Of a stretch of 64,000 bases of DNA, positions 12,181-22,891 are shown in pieces (positions within the stretch are counted from its first letter, which is position 1; each line of letters opens with the position of its first letter). The position numbers and the translations under genes are program-made. The notes under the pieces are model-generated. The model made no database searches, was not told where the DNA came from, and saw nothing but the letters and a program-made list of their open reading frames with translations. The stretch comes from Adiantum capillus-veneris (lineage: Eukaryota; Streptophyta; Polypodiopsida; Polypodiales; Pteridaceae): contig CM043942.1 of the NCBI GenBank assembly GCA_014529385.2, positions 26,662,469-26,726,468 of the forward strand, given 5' to 3'.

Positions 12181-12561
12181 GCATATGGCAAAGTCAACGG
12201 TTTGAAAGCCCTAATTTTCTTTGACCCAGGAGCTACAGAGAACTTCATCCATCCACAATTCTTGAAGCAAATGGACTTTGATTATAATGCAGAAGGTGGA
12301 GAAATTGAAGCTGAGCTAGCCATAGCGCAAACTCAGAAAGTGGTACCACTCATTGGTGCTCTTCCAGTGACTATCCAAGATTATCATGGAAAAGCTGATT
12401 TCCACATTATGAAGTTGGGCAACTGTGACGTTCTATTAGGCATGCCTTGGCATGACAAGAATGATGCGACTCTCCAGGTTCGGAACCGAACCATCACTGT
12501 GATGCAGAAGGGCAAGCCAATCGTCCTCAAAGTTCAATTGTTCGAACAAAACCGTGAATGA
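12181..12561 (+). pseudogene. Retropepsin-like protease of G2
   Basis: The frame reads ALIFFDPGATENFIHPQFL, the gypsy aspartic protease active site in DPG form, and then GNCDVLLGMPWHDKNDA, the conserved flap/core phrase (LGMPW). The open segment of about 119 residues ends in a stop at 12559. Normally it would be fused to reverse transcriptase, but no pol follows. The protease core is intact, but it is separated from gag by stops. Confidence 0.8.
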
Positions 12562-13473
12562 ACTCTCTAGTTGTTTCATAGTTAGATACTTTTGAACTTT
12601 GTTTGAGAAAGTATTGTTTTAAACTTTGTTTGAAATTTGTTTGAAATGGATGGTATTTGTTTTGAACCTGTCTTGGTGCCGATTTGAAATGTTCGACTTT
12701 GGTTTTAATACTAGTTTCAATGATTGGTGATTTTACTCCCGGGTGGAGGGTGAGAAATGATGTTTTAGAATGCTTGTTCATACTCATGGCCCGGACCCTT
12801 GTGGTTATTTGCGGGGTGAGTATTGAATGATTGAAAAGTGTTGTTTTTACTCATGGCTCGGACCCTTGTGGTTATTTACGGGGGGAGTATTGTTGTTGTT
12901 ACTCATGGCCCGGACCTGCATGGTTATTTACGGGGGGATTATTAAGAAGTCTGAGCAGTGGTTATTCTTAGCACCTCCAAACGACGTACGTTGCGGTCTG
13001 GGGGGCATTTGGTTGTAAAAGGCCTCTATATCTCATGGCCCAGATCTTTTTAGGTTATTTGCGGGAGGAGTGATGAGGGAATCGTTGAACAGCTCATGGC
13101 CTGGACCTGGATGGTTATTTGCGGGGGGAGTGTTCATCGGTGGCTTTATGTTTCTATGTCTTGTAAAATGCATATATGAGCATTTGTGTTGCATTGTGAT
13201 GTGCAAACACTAAATATTCCTAATTGGATGAGATTGCGTGGGTATGTAATTTTAGTGTATCAAGACACGAGTGGAAGATCAGTACGGTCTGAGTGTGATG
13301 ACTAATTTTACTATGCTGGAATATCAAGAGTTCCGATATGGACGAAAGGAGAAGCTAACTCCTCAACAAAAAGAGCAAACTGATTATCCCTATGAATGTC
13401 CCTCAGAAAATTTTGAGTTGTTTTGCAGATATGCTGTAATTGTGGACGATTACTCTCTTTCAAGAAGGAGAGA
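12560..13473 (+). repeat. Noncoding 3' region of G2 with repeated CTCATGGCCCGGACC units
   Basis: Five imperfect copies of a unit starting CTCATGGCCCGGACC and containing GGTTATTTGCGGGGGGAGT lie at about 12784, 12850, 12903, 13033 and 13091. The same unit recurs four times in the equivalent part of G3 (31514-31800). Each unit ends in a purine-rich tract. There is no open reading frame. Confidence 0.75.
13461..13473 (+). promoter_or_regulatory. Polypurine tract of G2
   Basis: CAAGAAGGAGAGA lies immediately before the TGTCACA start of the 3' LTR, the expected position for plus-strand priming. Confidence 0.75.
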
Positions 13474-13672
13474 TGTCACAAACTGTTGATGTGTCAAAGC
13501 CCTGAAGAAGGGAGCCAACTTGCAGATGTGGGCCGAGGGGCCTAAACCCTAAGTGAAGAGGGAGAGCAGCAAAAGATGAAGCAGGACCATCATACACACA
13601 CAAAAGATACGCGCTGGTTTGTTGACGTGGCACATCTATACGGACAGTCCGAAAATTCCGCTGACTGCTGAT
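13474..13672 (+). repeat. 3' LTR of G2, part 1
   Basis: It begins TGTCACAAACTGTTGATG and matches 10056-10260, then stops at the copia insertion point. It resumes at 18507 with CTGACGTGGCAG. Confidence 0.85.
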
Positions 13673-13950
13673 TGATGAGCGCGCGGCGGTGTGTGCTAGT
13701 GAAAGAGCACGCGAGGAAGTGCAGTGTGTGTGCAGAGAGGGGAGGCGAAGAGCAGCAAGAGAGGAAGCGCTAGCAGAAGAAGAGGGAGAGAGATAGAGCT
13801 CACGTTTTTGGGGAAAACTCAATAAGTGAGTTTTGGGTTTTCCCACTTTTATTATAAGTGACCTTTAAAAAAATGTGTCCAGGTTCATATTGAACCTGGA
13901 CAAAGTATAAAAATGTACAAAAAGGGGTTATTTAGGCCTTTAACCCAACA
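13673..13950 (-). repeat. 3' LTR of the copia element
   Basis: The 278-bp copy starts TGATGAGCGCGCGGCGG and ends TTTAACCCAACA. It is about 96% identical by eye to 18228-18506. Confidence 0.9.
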
Positions 13951-13975
13951 ACCTCCCACTTAAAGGCATAAATGG
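13951..13975 (-). promoter_or_regulatory. Polypurine tract of the copia element
   Basis: Read on the minus strand, AAGTGGGAGGTTGT lies directly before the 3' LTR, as expected for the plus-strand primer. Confidence 0.6.
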
Positions 13976-13985
13976 CGCCTTTAAG

Positions 13986-14828
13986 CTACGTGACTCCCAC
14001 CATCTCTATGCATAGATGATGATGTGCTTTGGGTAAGCACTTAGTGAGAGCATCGGCTGGATTTTGTGATGTATGGACCTTAACCAATGTAATAAGGCCA
14101 TCCTCAAGCACTTCTCGTATGAAGTGATACCGCACATCAATATGCTTTGTGCGTGCATGAAACATGGCGTTCTTTGCTAGACAAATGGCACTATGGCTAT
14201 CACAACCAAGCATAAGTGCCTTGGCAGGCAAACCAAACTCACTGCATCGGCGTGCTAACCAAATAGCTTCTTTGGAAGCTTCAATGGCTGAAATATATTC
14301 AGTCTCTGTTGTAGACAATGCAACAATCTTTTGCAATCTAGAACACCATGAAACAGCACCTCCCGCAAGAGTAAATACATAGCCACTTGTGGATTTCCGT
14401 GTATCCACATCACCGGCCATGTTAGAGTCACAAAATCCTTTCAGGTCCATTGGTCCTTTACCATAGCAGAGGCATTTGTTTTTAGTCCCTTTCAAGTACC
14501 TCATAATGGACTTCACTGCATCCCAATGCAACCTGCCTGGATTAGCCATAAACCGGCTCACAACTCCCACTGCATGGGCTATGTCAGGCCTAGTAGCAAC
14601 CATAGCATACATAAGTGAACCACAAGCTGAAGCATAAGGCACACTTTGCATGTCATTGGCTTCTTCCTTTGACTTGGGACAATCATCCTTGGAGATCTTG
14701 ACATATGGCTGTAATGGCACACCAAGAGGCTTTGCTTCAGCCATGTTAAATCTGTCCAGCACCTTTTCAATGTACTTTTCTTGCGACAAATACAATAGGC
14801 GCTTGTCTCTTTGCCGTGTAACACGCAC
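13986..14828 (-). pseudogene. Copia RNase H and end of reverse transcriptase
   Basis: The 280-residue open segment begins at the reverse-transcriptase connection (RLLYLSQEKYIEKVLDRF). It continues through the copia linker (VPYASACGSLMYAMVATRPD) into RNase H. There the residues GFCDSNMAGD, STSGYVFTLAGGAVSWCSR, TTETEYISA and RTKHIDVRYHFIRE follow the family order, with the last two supplying catalytic acids. It is separated from the upstream polymerase part by a frameshift at about 14830. Confidence 0.85.
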
Positions 14829-15864
14829 TCCAAGTATATGTTCAGCCGCTCTTTCATTGAAAACGCAGATTTCAGCTGCCCTTTAAGAGCATCAACAGTG
14901 CTTCTTTTCTTTGCAGCTATCAACATATCGTCTACATAGAGCACAAGAATGATAGGGCTGCCATCCTCATCACGTTTGGTATACAAACAATGGTCTGCAT
15001 GGCTTCTTTTGTAACCATGTTTAAGCATGAAGCGATCAAACTTCTTGTACCACTGTCTACATGATTGTTTCAGCCCATACAAGCTTCTATTGAGCATACA
15101 TACAAAATGTTCCTTGCCAGGGATGACAAAACCCTGGGGTTGCTTCATGTAAAGTTCTTCTTCCACATCACCATGCAAGAAAGCGGTATGTACTTTCATT
15201 TGGTCCATTTCCAAATCAAGAGCAACCACAATGGCAAACAATACACACAAAGTGGTCATCTTCACAATAGGAGAGAACACTTCCTGAAAGTCTATGCCCT
15301 TGGTTTGAACATATCCCTTTGCCACAAGCCTTGCCTTATACTTGGGTTTTGCATCAACAGTTTTGATTTATACACCCATTTGTTAGGAATAGCCTTCCTT
15401 CCTTTGGGCAATTCAACCAAATCCCAAGTATGATTAGCATGCAAAGCTTTAATCTCTTCCTGCATAGCAAGTTCCCACTTGTCGCTGTGCTCACATGTCT
15501 TTGCCTCTTTGTACGTAAGAGGCTCTCCCTCATTTGTCAACATAATGTAATGCAAAGAGGGGTCATATCGACTCACAGGCAATCTTTGACGAGTAGACCG
15601 CCTCACCCAATGATCCACATTATCCGGAAATGGGTTTACATCAAGTGGCACTACAAAATCATCGACAATGGGCTGCTGTACATCATTTTCAGCACCATTT
15701 TCAGCATTGTTTCTTGGCTGCAAATGCCCTTCAGGAGCCTCAATTTGCTGTCCAACATCATCTGGCTCAAACACCACTGGATCATCTACATTTTCAGCCA
15801 TTTGTGGTGCATCCTGAGGGTCAAAAATAGGCATAACAGGTGGCTGGTCATGCTGAAATTTCAC
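14829..15864 (-). pseudogene. Copia reverse transcriptase (RVT_2), frameshifted
   Basis: 15864-15292 covers the integrase-RT linker and the start of the polymerase (MQEEIKALHANHTWDLVELP). 15325 downward gives TKGIDFQEVFSPIVKMTTL, SLYGLKQSCRQWYKKFD and the catalytic YVDDM. In the first catalytic block the expected QMDVKTAF reads QMKVHTAF, so the aspartate is lysine. With the frameshifts near 15300 and 14830, this enzyme cannot work. Confidence 0.85.
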
Positions 15865-16382
15865 CCTTTTATGGTCATGCTTTGAGGCACAATTGTTTTG
15901 AAGCAGCCTTGCCTCATTAAAAACAACATCTCGGCTGCGTACAACCCTTTTGAGCTGAGGTAACCAAATCCTCTAACCCATTTCGCCTTCTTCACATATC
16001 CCATGAGGAGGCCTTTAATGGACTTCGCATCTAGTTTACTCCTCAACTCCGGTCTTACATGCACAAAAGCTTCGCAACCAAAAATGCGTAAGTGATCATA
16101 TGAAGCAGGCTTGCTAGACCAAACCTCTTCATGGATGTCACCTTTCAAAGACATGTGAGGGCATCGATTGCATATATGCACTACAGTTTTCAAAGCTTCT
16201 CCCCAAAATCCATGAGAGAGATTAGCTGTGGACAACATGCATCTCATCCTCTCACAAATTGTCCTATTGAATCTTTCAGCCACACCATTAGAAGAGGGGC
16301 TGTGTGGCACAGTAAGCTCCCTCTTAATGTCCAAATTTTCACAAAACTTGTTAAATTCAGCACTTGTGTACCCCCCCCCCAT
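15861..16382 (-). pseudogene. Copia integrase, C-terminal half
   Basis: It starts at the second catalytic aspartate block (TDN-GGG-YTSAEFNKF) and continues with LTVPHSPSSNGVAERFNRTI, where the glutamate of the DDE triad lies, then FGCEAFVHVRPELRSKLDAK. The HHCC zinc domain and the first aspartate are missing. A run of ten C (16371-16380) shifts the frame at the aspartate block by one base relative to the family. Confidence 0.85.
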
Positions 16383-16408
16383 TGTCTGTACGCAAGCATT
16401 TTAGCTTT

Positions 16409-17470
16409 CTACCTGCTTTCAACAATCCAAGTCTGGGACAATGCATTATTGACAGTCAATAAAGCATCAATAAGATCACTCTTGGTGATCTGCATGTCCT
16501 GTGAATGAACATTTAGAGAGGCATCAAAGTCATAAGCATCATCATCTGACAAAGTGGCACACAAGATGTCCTCTACATCTGACAGCTCCTCAATCACGAC
16601 ACTAGAAGCCACATTGGCCTTCTCTTTCTCCTTTGAGCTATCCTGTGCATCTGCCTTGACTTCCTTCTTCTCTTGCTTTTTGTCTCCGTCATTCTTTTTT
16701 CTTTCTAACTCAGCTTTATAGTACCTGCAACCGGGTTTCTTGTGACCTTCCCTGCCACATTGATAGCAAGCCACATCACTCTTGCCTTTGCTTGCATTTC
16801 CCCTTTCTTTACTCTTACTCTTACTCCTTTGTGCATAAGCATTCTTCTTTTCTGTCCTGCCTCTAACCATGTTGGCAGAGCTGCCTCCCTCTCCACTTGC
16901 TTTCCTCCTGATTTCTTCATTCAACATAGAGCCCCTAACACCATCAAAGGTCAAATTGGGGTTATTGGACAACGAAACCACCAAAGTTTCCCATGACTCA
17001 GGTAAGGTCATAAGCAAGAAGATAGCTTTCAGCTTATCATCAAAAGGGGGCAAGCCAGAATCCTGTAACTGCGACAAAGTATCTGCGAATAATGACAAGT
17101 GCTCTGCCGCGCTCTTGGACTCATCTAGTTGCATGCCAACAAGTTTTCGCATCAAGTGCACCTGGTTGACAGACGTTGTATTTTCATACATTCCCTTTAA
17201 CTTCTCCCACACATCAAAAGCAGTCGTGAGACCTTTCACATCAATGACGGTCTTATCTGTCATGGCCATTTTAATGTATGTAACGGCTTTCCTGTTCATG
17301 CTAACCCATGCTTCATTTGTCATATTTTGTGGCTTCAGCTGTTCAAGTGCCCCTTCGCAATCCTTAAGAAATAGGATTCCCTGAATCTTGTCTTTCCAAA
17401 GATCAAAACCTGTACCATCAAACCTCCTAATCTCGAAGAGGTTCTTCACATCCGAAGAAGATGAGGCCAT
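16409..17470 (-). pseudogene. Copia gag, with zinc knuckle
   Basis: The 353-residue gag starts MASSSSDVKNLFEIRRFDG. It has the UBN2 core (WEKLKGMYENTTSVNQVHLM), a basic linker and a CX2CX4HX4C knuckle, CYQCGREGHKKPGC, at about residues 235-248. It runs to WIVESR, where the family normally continues into the protease active site (WIVDSGA). The deletion junction to integrase lies here. Gag itself looks open and could be translated. Confidence 0.88.
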
Positions 17471-18204
17471 AGTTGCATGAAATAAGAGGGATAATACGTT
17501 GAATTTTTGGGCAAAATGCGCAAAAATTGGAGTATAGCCTCACAGAGATGTGCACTACAGCTCCAAATGCTCTCAAGAGCAATTTGGGGCAAAATAGGAC
17601 GATTTGGGCACAAAATTCAATTTCTGAAATTTATGCGCAGGAAATTTCAGCGAGCGAATTTGTGCTCGAAAACAACGAATTTAGTTGTTTTTAGCCTTAG
17701 AAGACACACATAAGGCTAGTACACAGCCTTTAGAAGCATGTCAGCGCAAAATCCCCAATTTGTAGCATCAAAATTGCATGAAATTGAGCCACAAATGGTC
17801 ATACATCGACAAAATTTGTCAAATGTGCGTAGATTGCATCGATTTGCACTTTCCCGAATATAATCGCACCATAAAAACACTTGCAAAAACCTACGTAAAT
17901 CTGAAATTTGCTTAAAACACCTGTTTTAGGGCTTGTTTTTCGGCAATTTCAGGGTTTTTGGGTAGCGGGGACTTAGCAAAAGTATTCCCACACCTTAATA
18001 CATCATTTGCAAAACCTGTATTTTCGTTATCATAACCTGTAATTTCTTGTTTTTGACCTAATTTCAGCCTGTTTTAGGTCAATTTGGGTTGCCGGGAGCG
18101 CTCTAGTGTCTGGGGACGAGTCCATTGGCGACGAAATCGCAAAATCTCGCGATAAAGTTGACCTTCTTGGCTGAAATTCAGCATTTGCAGGTTTGTGGGC
18201 AAAC

Positions 18205-18225
18205 CCTAATTGGGCTTTGATACCA
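18205..18225 (-). promoter_or_regulatory. Primer-binding site of the copia element
   Basis: On the minus strand CTGGTATCAAAGCCC directly follows the 5' LTR and is complementary to the tRNA-iMet 3' end. Confidence 0.8.
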
Positions 18226-18227
18226 GT

Positions 18228-18506
18228 TGATGAGCGCGCGGCGGTGTGTGCAAGTGAAAGAGTACGCGAGGAAGTGCAGTGTGTGTGCAGAGAGGGGAGG
18301 CGAAGAGCAGCAGGAGAGGAAGCGCTAGCAGAAGAAGAGGGAGAGAGAGAGAGAGCTCACGTTTTTGGGGAAAACTCAATAAGTGAGTTTTGGGTTTTCC
18401 CACTTTTATTATAAGTGACCTTTAAAAAATGTGTTTAGGTTCAATATGAACTTGGACAAAGTATAAAAATGTACAAAAAGGGGTTATTTAGGCCTTTAAC
18501 CCAACA
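18228..18506 (-). repeat. 5' LTR of the copia element
   Basis: This is the 279-bp partner of 13673-13950 with the same termini. Confidence 0.9.
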
Positions 18507-18938
18507 CTGACGTGGCAGAACTCTACGGATTTTCGCTTTTTGCGCTGGCAGTGTTGACGTGGCAGGACTGTAAGAATTTCCGTGATTTAAGTTGGCAACT
18601 TTTTGGCATTGCTTTTGGACCACAAGCTTTTGAGTTTTGAAGGCTTTTCACTGTAACTGCTTTTCAGGCCAAGGGCCTTTAAATATGAGGTTAGGGCTCA
18701 TTCTCTGGCATGCTTCTTGGAGAAGGTGCAGAGTTTGGAGTACCAGCTTGTACTATGTTGATGCAATATAAAGAAATACCCAAAGGGCCGCCAAGGTTTG
18801 GGGCCAATACTCTCTAGGGTGGAAGTCCGCCACTCCGTGTCGCGCCTCGTCTCTCTCTTTCAGTTCAATTGTTATTGAAGTGCTAAAAGTCTGTTCAGTC
18901 TGTTCTTTCTATCGGCACGTGGTGCCTTTGTTGTGTCA
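18507..18938 (+). repeat. 3' LTR of G2, part 2
   Basis: It continues the LTR with CTGACGTGGCAG, the TTTAAATATGAGG box near 18680, a short CT tract near 18848 and the GGCACGTGGTGCC end, finishing TGTGTCA. Its CT tract is only about 10 bp, against 50 bp in the 5' LTR. Confidence 0.85.
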
Positions 18939-19140
18939 CTTGATCGAATATGTATGCCAATAAAGGCTTCGGAGAACCGTGATGTGCTTAACAGTGCTTT
19001 GGCCGATACATATGCCAAATGTGGTTCCTTTACGAAAGCACATTGACCATTTGATGAGATTTGTGTTGATGTGGTGCTAAGCAATGCCTTGGGCGATTGT
19101 GCATGCCAAATATGGTGTATTATAAGGGCTAAAGGCCGCC
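18939..19140 (+). pseudogene. PPR-protein pseudogene, right part
   Basis: One frame reads LNSALADTYAKCGSFTKAH, then a stop, then PFDEICVDVVLSNAL. This follows the plant PPR pattern NALVDMYAKCGS...VFDEM..DVVSWNAL. It is the continuation of the fragment at 9840-10055 across gypsy G2. The internal stop and loss of phase show it is dead. Confidence 0.6.
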
Positions 19141-20775
19141 CAAAGCAAAGGGGTGGCTGCCCATTTAAAAAAAGGGAGAGTAAATGTGAAAGAAGAGAGA
19201 AAAGGAGGGGATGCAACAACGCAGGCAGCAAGCAGGGCGTATGGAGAGAAGGAGAAGCTTGCGTTGGGCTGTAGGGGGCTCGGGAGAAGTCGCCCATCAA
19301 GTGAAAAATCCTCAACAGTACATGGTGCCCCTTTTTGGTCTTCCTGTCGCCAGATTCGAAGCTGCTCCAGAAGTTGTCCGCCACGTCATCAAGAGCCTTT
19401 CCCGCGCAGACCACTGTTGCTAAGGCTAGTGCTAGGAAGGAGGAGGGCAATTTCGGCTAAATTTAGAAAGGGGGTTAGTGCATGCATGGGGGGGGGGGGG
19501 GGGGGTGTTGTTATAAAACCATGAAAAAGTTGTTTTTTAAGGATTATTATTCTCTCTTTGGGGAAGAATAAGCCACAGCTTGAGCTCTGAGCTCCCATAG
19601 CCAAATCTCCCTCTCACCATCATAGCCAAGCTCCCATAGCCCTATGCTTTCATATCTGCCTTTCACATTTGTTAAGCTGTTAAGTTTGAATATCATTATG
19701 TCATAATCTCTCTCTCTCTCTCTCGCCCTCATTAAACCCAAGCTTATTAGCTTAAGCTTCATTAAACCATATCTACTCTTATCTCTCTTGAAGTGCATCA
19801 AGCTCTCATAATTAAGCACCCATAAGCTTCATGCTTGAGCTAACCGTAACTCTCGTTCTCCCTTCTGCCAAGACACCAAGCTTTTATTAATCTCATTATT
19901 TCCAATGCTTAAGAGATTCAACTATCTTAAGCTTAATCCTAATAAAGTGCCAACATAAGTTTCAAGTTTTTTTTTCTCTGAAGGCTGCCATAATCAAGCC
20001 GTGATACATTAAAATCTCGGCATTGGACATTAAGTAGGCAGCAAGAGGAGAGAGTTTTTCAGCAATTCAAGCGGAGTGAAGAGTAAAAGAGGAGAACAAA
20101 GGGAGCTATTGTGCTTGTTACCGTCGTCGGCGCTCTTTTTCTCAATTAATCCAATCTCCATCACCATCATCAGCAAGATCATCGAAGTTTGATTTTCTAT
20201 TAATCACAATGTTAAATCGGGTTAACCCGTTGTAAGGAGCTTAAACTCCTTAACCCTAATGTAGTCCAAGTTATGGTGCCATTTAACGGCCGGCTTTGAT
20301 TATTGAGAAAGCTTTACTCGAGGTCTATTTATGCTTATGGTGATTGTTGAAACTATCTGCGTCTATTGATCGCTCTCTCTCACATCTATCACAGCCAGAC
20401 GCCCCACGCCTTCCCGGCTCACCTTACAAAGACAAATCCCCCGACAACGTCCTTTTACAGCTACCCTCCTATCAATCCCGATTATCTAGGATTTAAAATT
20501 TGTCTTTCAAATAAGGTTTAAAAACTGTAAAAGTGTCTCGTGTCTTGATGTAGTAATGTTAATATTGATGGTCTTCACTATGAATGTTTTGTTTCTGTGC
20601 TTACATGTGGCCCCTTTTTCTTGTTGATAACAGGTCTTAGTTTTTGTTTATTTGATCAAAGTATAGCCCTTTCTTTTTGAGTTTCAAAGGGCCACTGTTT
20701 TCATAAGTTATTGTAGAGGTATTCACTTGTTAACCAAGGCTTTTTGTTGAAATTGACTCTATGATGACTGTACAG
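19141..20775. other. Intronic DNA upstream of the first visible PSD exon
   Basis: No further exon is recognised. There is a G-run at 19489-19505 and a short CT tract at 19708-19724. The last 250 bp are T-rich and end in the acceptor ACTGTACAG. I looked for the preceding PSD exon (the region before VFDRRT) and did not find it, so it probably lies in or beyond another large intron. Confidence 0.5.
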
Positions 20776-20887
20776 GTCTTTGATCGAAGAACAATGAGAT
20801 TGGAAGAAGAATTGATAGATAACAAGATTGTTCTGGCAATGCGGGCAATCTACCAATCTAGAATGGGCCTTGCATTGGTTGACAAAG
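20776..20887 (+). CDS. PSD: Phosphatidylserine decarboxylase exon (PSD2/3-like), exon a
   Basis: The 112-bp exon encodes VFDRRTMRLEEELIDNKIV and continues LAMRAIYQSRMGLALVDK plus the first base of a Gly codon. It is bounded by TGTACAG/ and /GTAAGG. The residues match the segment of plant PSD2/PSD3 between the EF-hand region and the catalytic decarboxylase domain. These enzymes convert phosphatidylserine to phosphatidylethanolamine at endomembranes and are calcium-linked through N-terminal C2 and EF-hand parts. Those N-terminal exons are not in view. It joins in phase 1 to the exon at 55769, 34,881 bp away. The reading frame is intact, so the gene is probably functional. Confidence 0.88.
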
Positions 20888-21728
20888 GTAAGGAGCAGTT
20901 GTTAGTAGGCAAAGGAGCTGCTTCCATTTTCGGGTGCGAGATTTTAATGTTGGCAAAGTACTAATTAACATTCTAGTGAGATTCCCTTGTCATTACTTAT
21001 GTCATTCAACAACAAATTCTTTGAAGTCCACTCATGCACGCTAAAAACAAAGCTGTTAAGCACGCTTCAATAGCTATTTTGATTTTGTAGTTCTTTGGAA
21101 TTTTTCCACTGTAATAATGGTGTTAATTTGAAAATGGGAGGCAACTCGATGGAAAGAAAAATAGCTAAAGTTTGTATGAGAGGCAAAGTAGTGGCAAACG
21201 TCTTTTTGAAATGTGTACAAAAGGCATGAGAGGGTTTAAATTTTGAACTGGATCTTTCTTTTCAAACGATTGAGTATGCCTGGAGTGATGAAGCCTAGAA
21301 TTTTTGGGTGAACAGTCTTTATGCACAAATACACCTGGCTTGCCCTTACCAGCCGTTCTTTGCAATTAATGTTGATCCCTAGAGATCACAAAGACAACCC
21401 TATTCAAGTGAAGGGTTCTAATATCAGGAAAGTCTATGGGACACTGATGTATGTCTTTGTTGGTACATCAGGTGTTCCATAGATGGGCACAAACGAGAAA
21501 ATAGCTATACTCACTAAAAGATATCCTGTATACATTGCCCACTTTGCCCCACTTTGCATTCTTGGTGGATTCTGTGACTTTTGCTAACTTTGCTGTGCAA
21601 TCCCCATCGAAGGTCGATCATGTATCTCACTTGTCTCTTAACCTCCTGTCGTTTCTGTTGAATTTGGCCAGGGCCTTGTCTCCTCTTGCTGTTGCCCTTC
21701 TCGGGTTGCTGCTAGTGTTGGCCCACTT
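20888..21728 (+). other. Start of the 34.9-kb PSD intron
   Basis: The donor GTAAGG is followed by AT-rich sequence without recognised elements until the minus-strand LTR fragment at 21729. Confidence 0.6.
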
Positions 21729-21896
<168 letters not shown>

Positions 21897-21916
21897 AAGA
21901 AGAAGAAGAAGAAGAA

Positions 21917-22621
21917 GAGAATTTTAAACGTCGTGGGAACCTATCCCAAGAGACCTCAAAGATCTATCCGACGAGAGTTGAACTCAAGACTTGTTTTTCA
22001 AGAGGGAAATGGCATAACCAATCTACCACACTTGGGTGATAGAAAGGTTATATCATTTTCCTCTTTTTATTAACACACACACACACTCCCCCCCCCCCCC
22101 GAGAAGAAAAGAATTGTAAACGTCGTGGGAAATTATCCCAAGAGACCTCAAAGATCTATCCGACAAGAGTTGAACTCAAGACTTGTTATTCAAGAGGGAA
22201 ATGGCATAACCAATCTACCACACTTGGGTGATAGAAAGGTTAAGGTTATATCATTTTCTACTTTTTTTTAATACACTCACACACCCACACAAACACACAC
22301 GCCCGAGAAGAAGAGAATTTTAAACGCCGTGGGAAAACTATCCCATGAGACCTCAAAGATCTATCTGACGAGAGTTGAACTCAAGACTTGTTATTCAAGA
22401 GGGAAATGGCATAACCAATCTACCACACTTAGGTGATAGAAAGGTTATATCATTTTCCTCTTTTTATCAACACACTCGCACACCCACACACACACACCCT
22501 CGAGAAGTAGAGAATTTCAAACGTCGTGGGAAACTATCCCAAGAGACCTCAAAGATTTATCCGACGAGAGTTGAACTCAAGTTTTGTTATTTAAGAGGGA
22601 AATGGGATAACCAATCTATTA
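21917..22621 (-). repeat. Four tandem SINE-like units (about 200 bp each)
   Basis: Units start at about 21917, 22109, 22313 and 22511, a period of 191-204 bp. Each contains, on the minus strand, GTGTGGTAGATTGGTTATG and then CTTGAGTTCAACTCTCGTC. These resemble the A and B boxes of a tRNA-type pol III promoter, spaced about as in a tRNA. Each unit closes with a TG- and G-rich stretch (CA/C-rich on +). The last unit is truncated by LINE-1. A family of tRNA-derived SINEs in tandem is the simplest reading. Confidence 0.6.
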
Positions 22622-22891
22622 CGAGAAATGAAATGAAATGTTATATTAACGTCTTCAAAAGGCCAAAGTGACCTATGAGACTAGGAAGTTACAATGCGGT
22701 GTATGTGATATCAAGTCAGATTAACAAAATAAATTAAACTAGACTAGGGATAACAAGATATAAATATTGCGGAATCCTAAACTAAGCGGATAGGTGTGAA
22801 AGGCGAGAGGCGTGAAACGTGTGAACTGAGCTATACAATGTGTAGACAATTTGGGAGGGAAGTAGAGATCTATTTGCATAGAGATCCATCT

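Larger units (their letters stand above)
13673..18506 (-). mobile_element. Ty1/copia retrotransposon nested in the G2 LTR
   Basis: The 4.83-kb minus-strand element has two LTRs of 278-279 bp that begin TGATGAG and end CCCAACA. They differ at about ten positions, so the insertion is fairly recent. The flanks CTGAT (13668-13672) and CTGAC (18507-18511) form a 5-bp target duplication with one mismatch. Removing the element restores the G2 LTR, as the copy at 10260 shows. Gag, part of integrase, reverse transcriptase and RNase H are present in copia order. Protease and the N-terminal half of integrase are deleted. Confidence 0.92.
10056..18938 (+). mobile_element. Gypsy retrotransposon G2 (gag-protease only) with nested copia
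   Basis: The 5' LTR is 10056-10730. The 3' LTR begins TGTCACA at 13474 and is split by the nested copia element at 13673-18506, finishing at about 18938. Flanks are CTTGG (10051-10055) and CTTGA (after 18938), a probable 5-bp target duplication. The internal 2.74 kb has a PBS, a gag, a protease and a noncoding 3' region, but no reverse transcriptase, RNase H or integrase. The element therefore had to be mobilised by a relative. It landed inside a PPR pseudogene or gene. Confidence 0.85.

Noticed and set aside
14164-15830. Plus-strand frames across the copia element
   Set aside because: They are shadows of the minus-strand gag, integrase and RT.
21917-22621. CRISPR-like array (regular repeats of about 200 bp)
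   Set aside because: Only four units with no short repeat/spacer alternation, in a plant nuclear context. The tRNA-like boxes make a SINE-type array the better reading.
21917-22621. Functional tRNA genes in the SINE-like units
   Set aside because: Box A and box B likenesses exist but no full cloverleaf or acceptor stem can be drawn.
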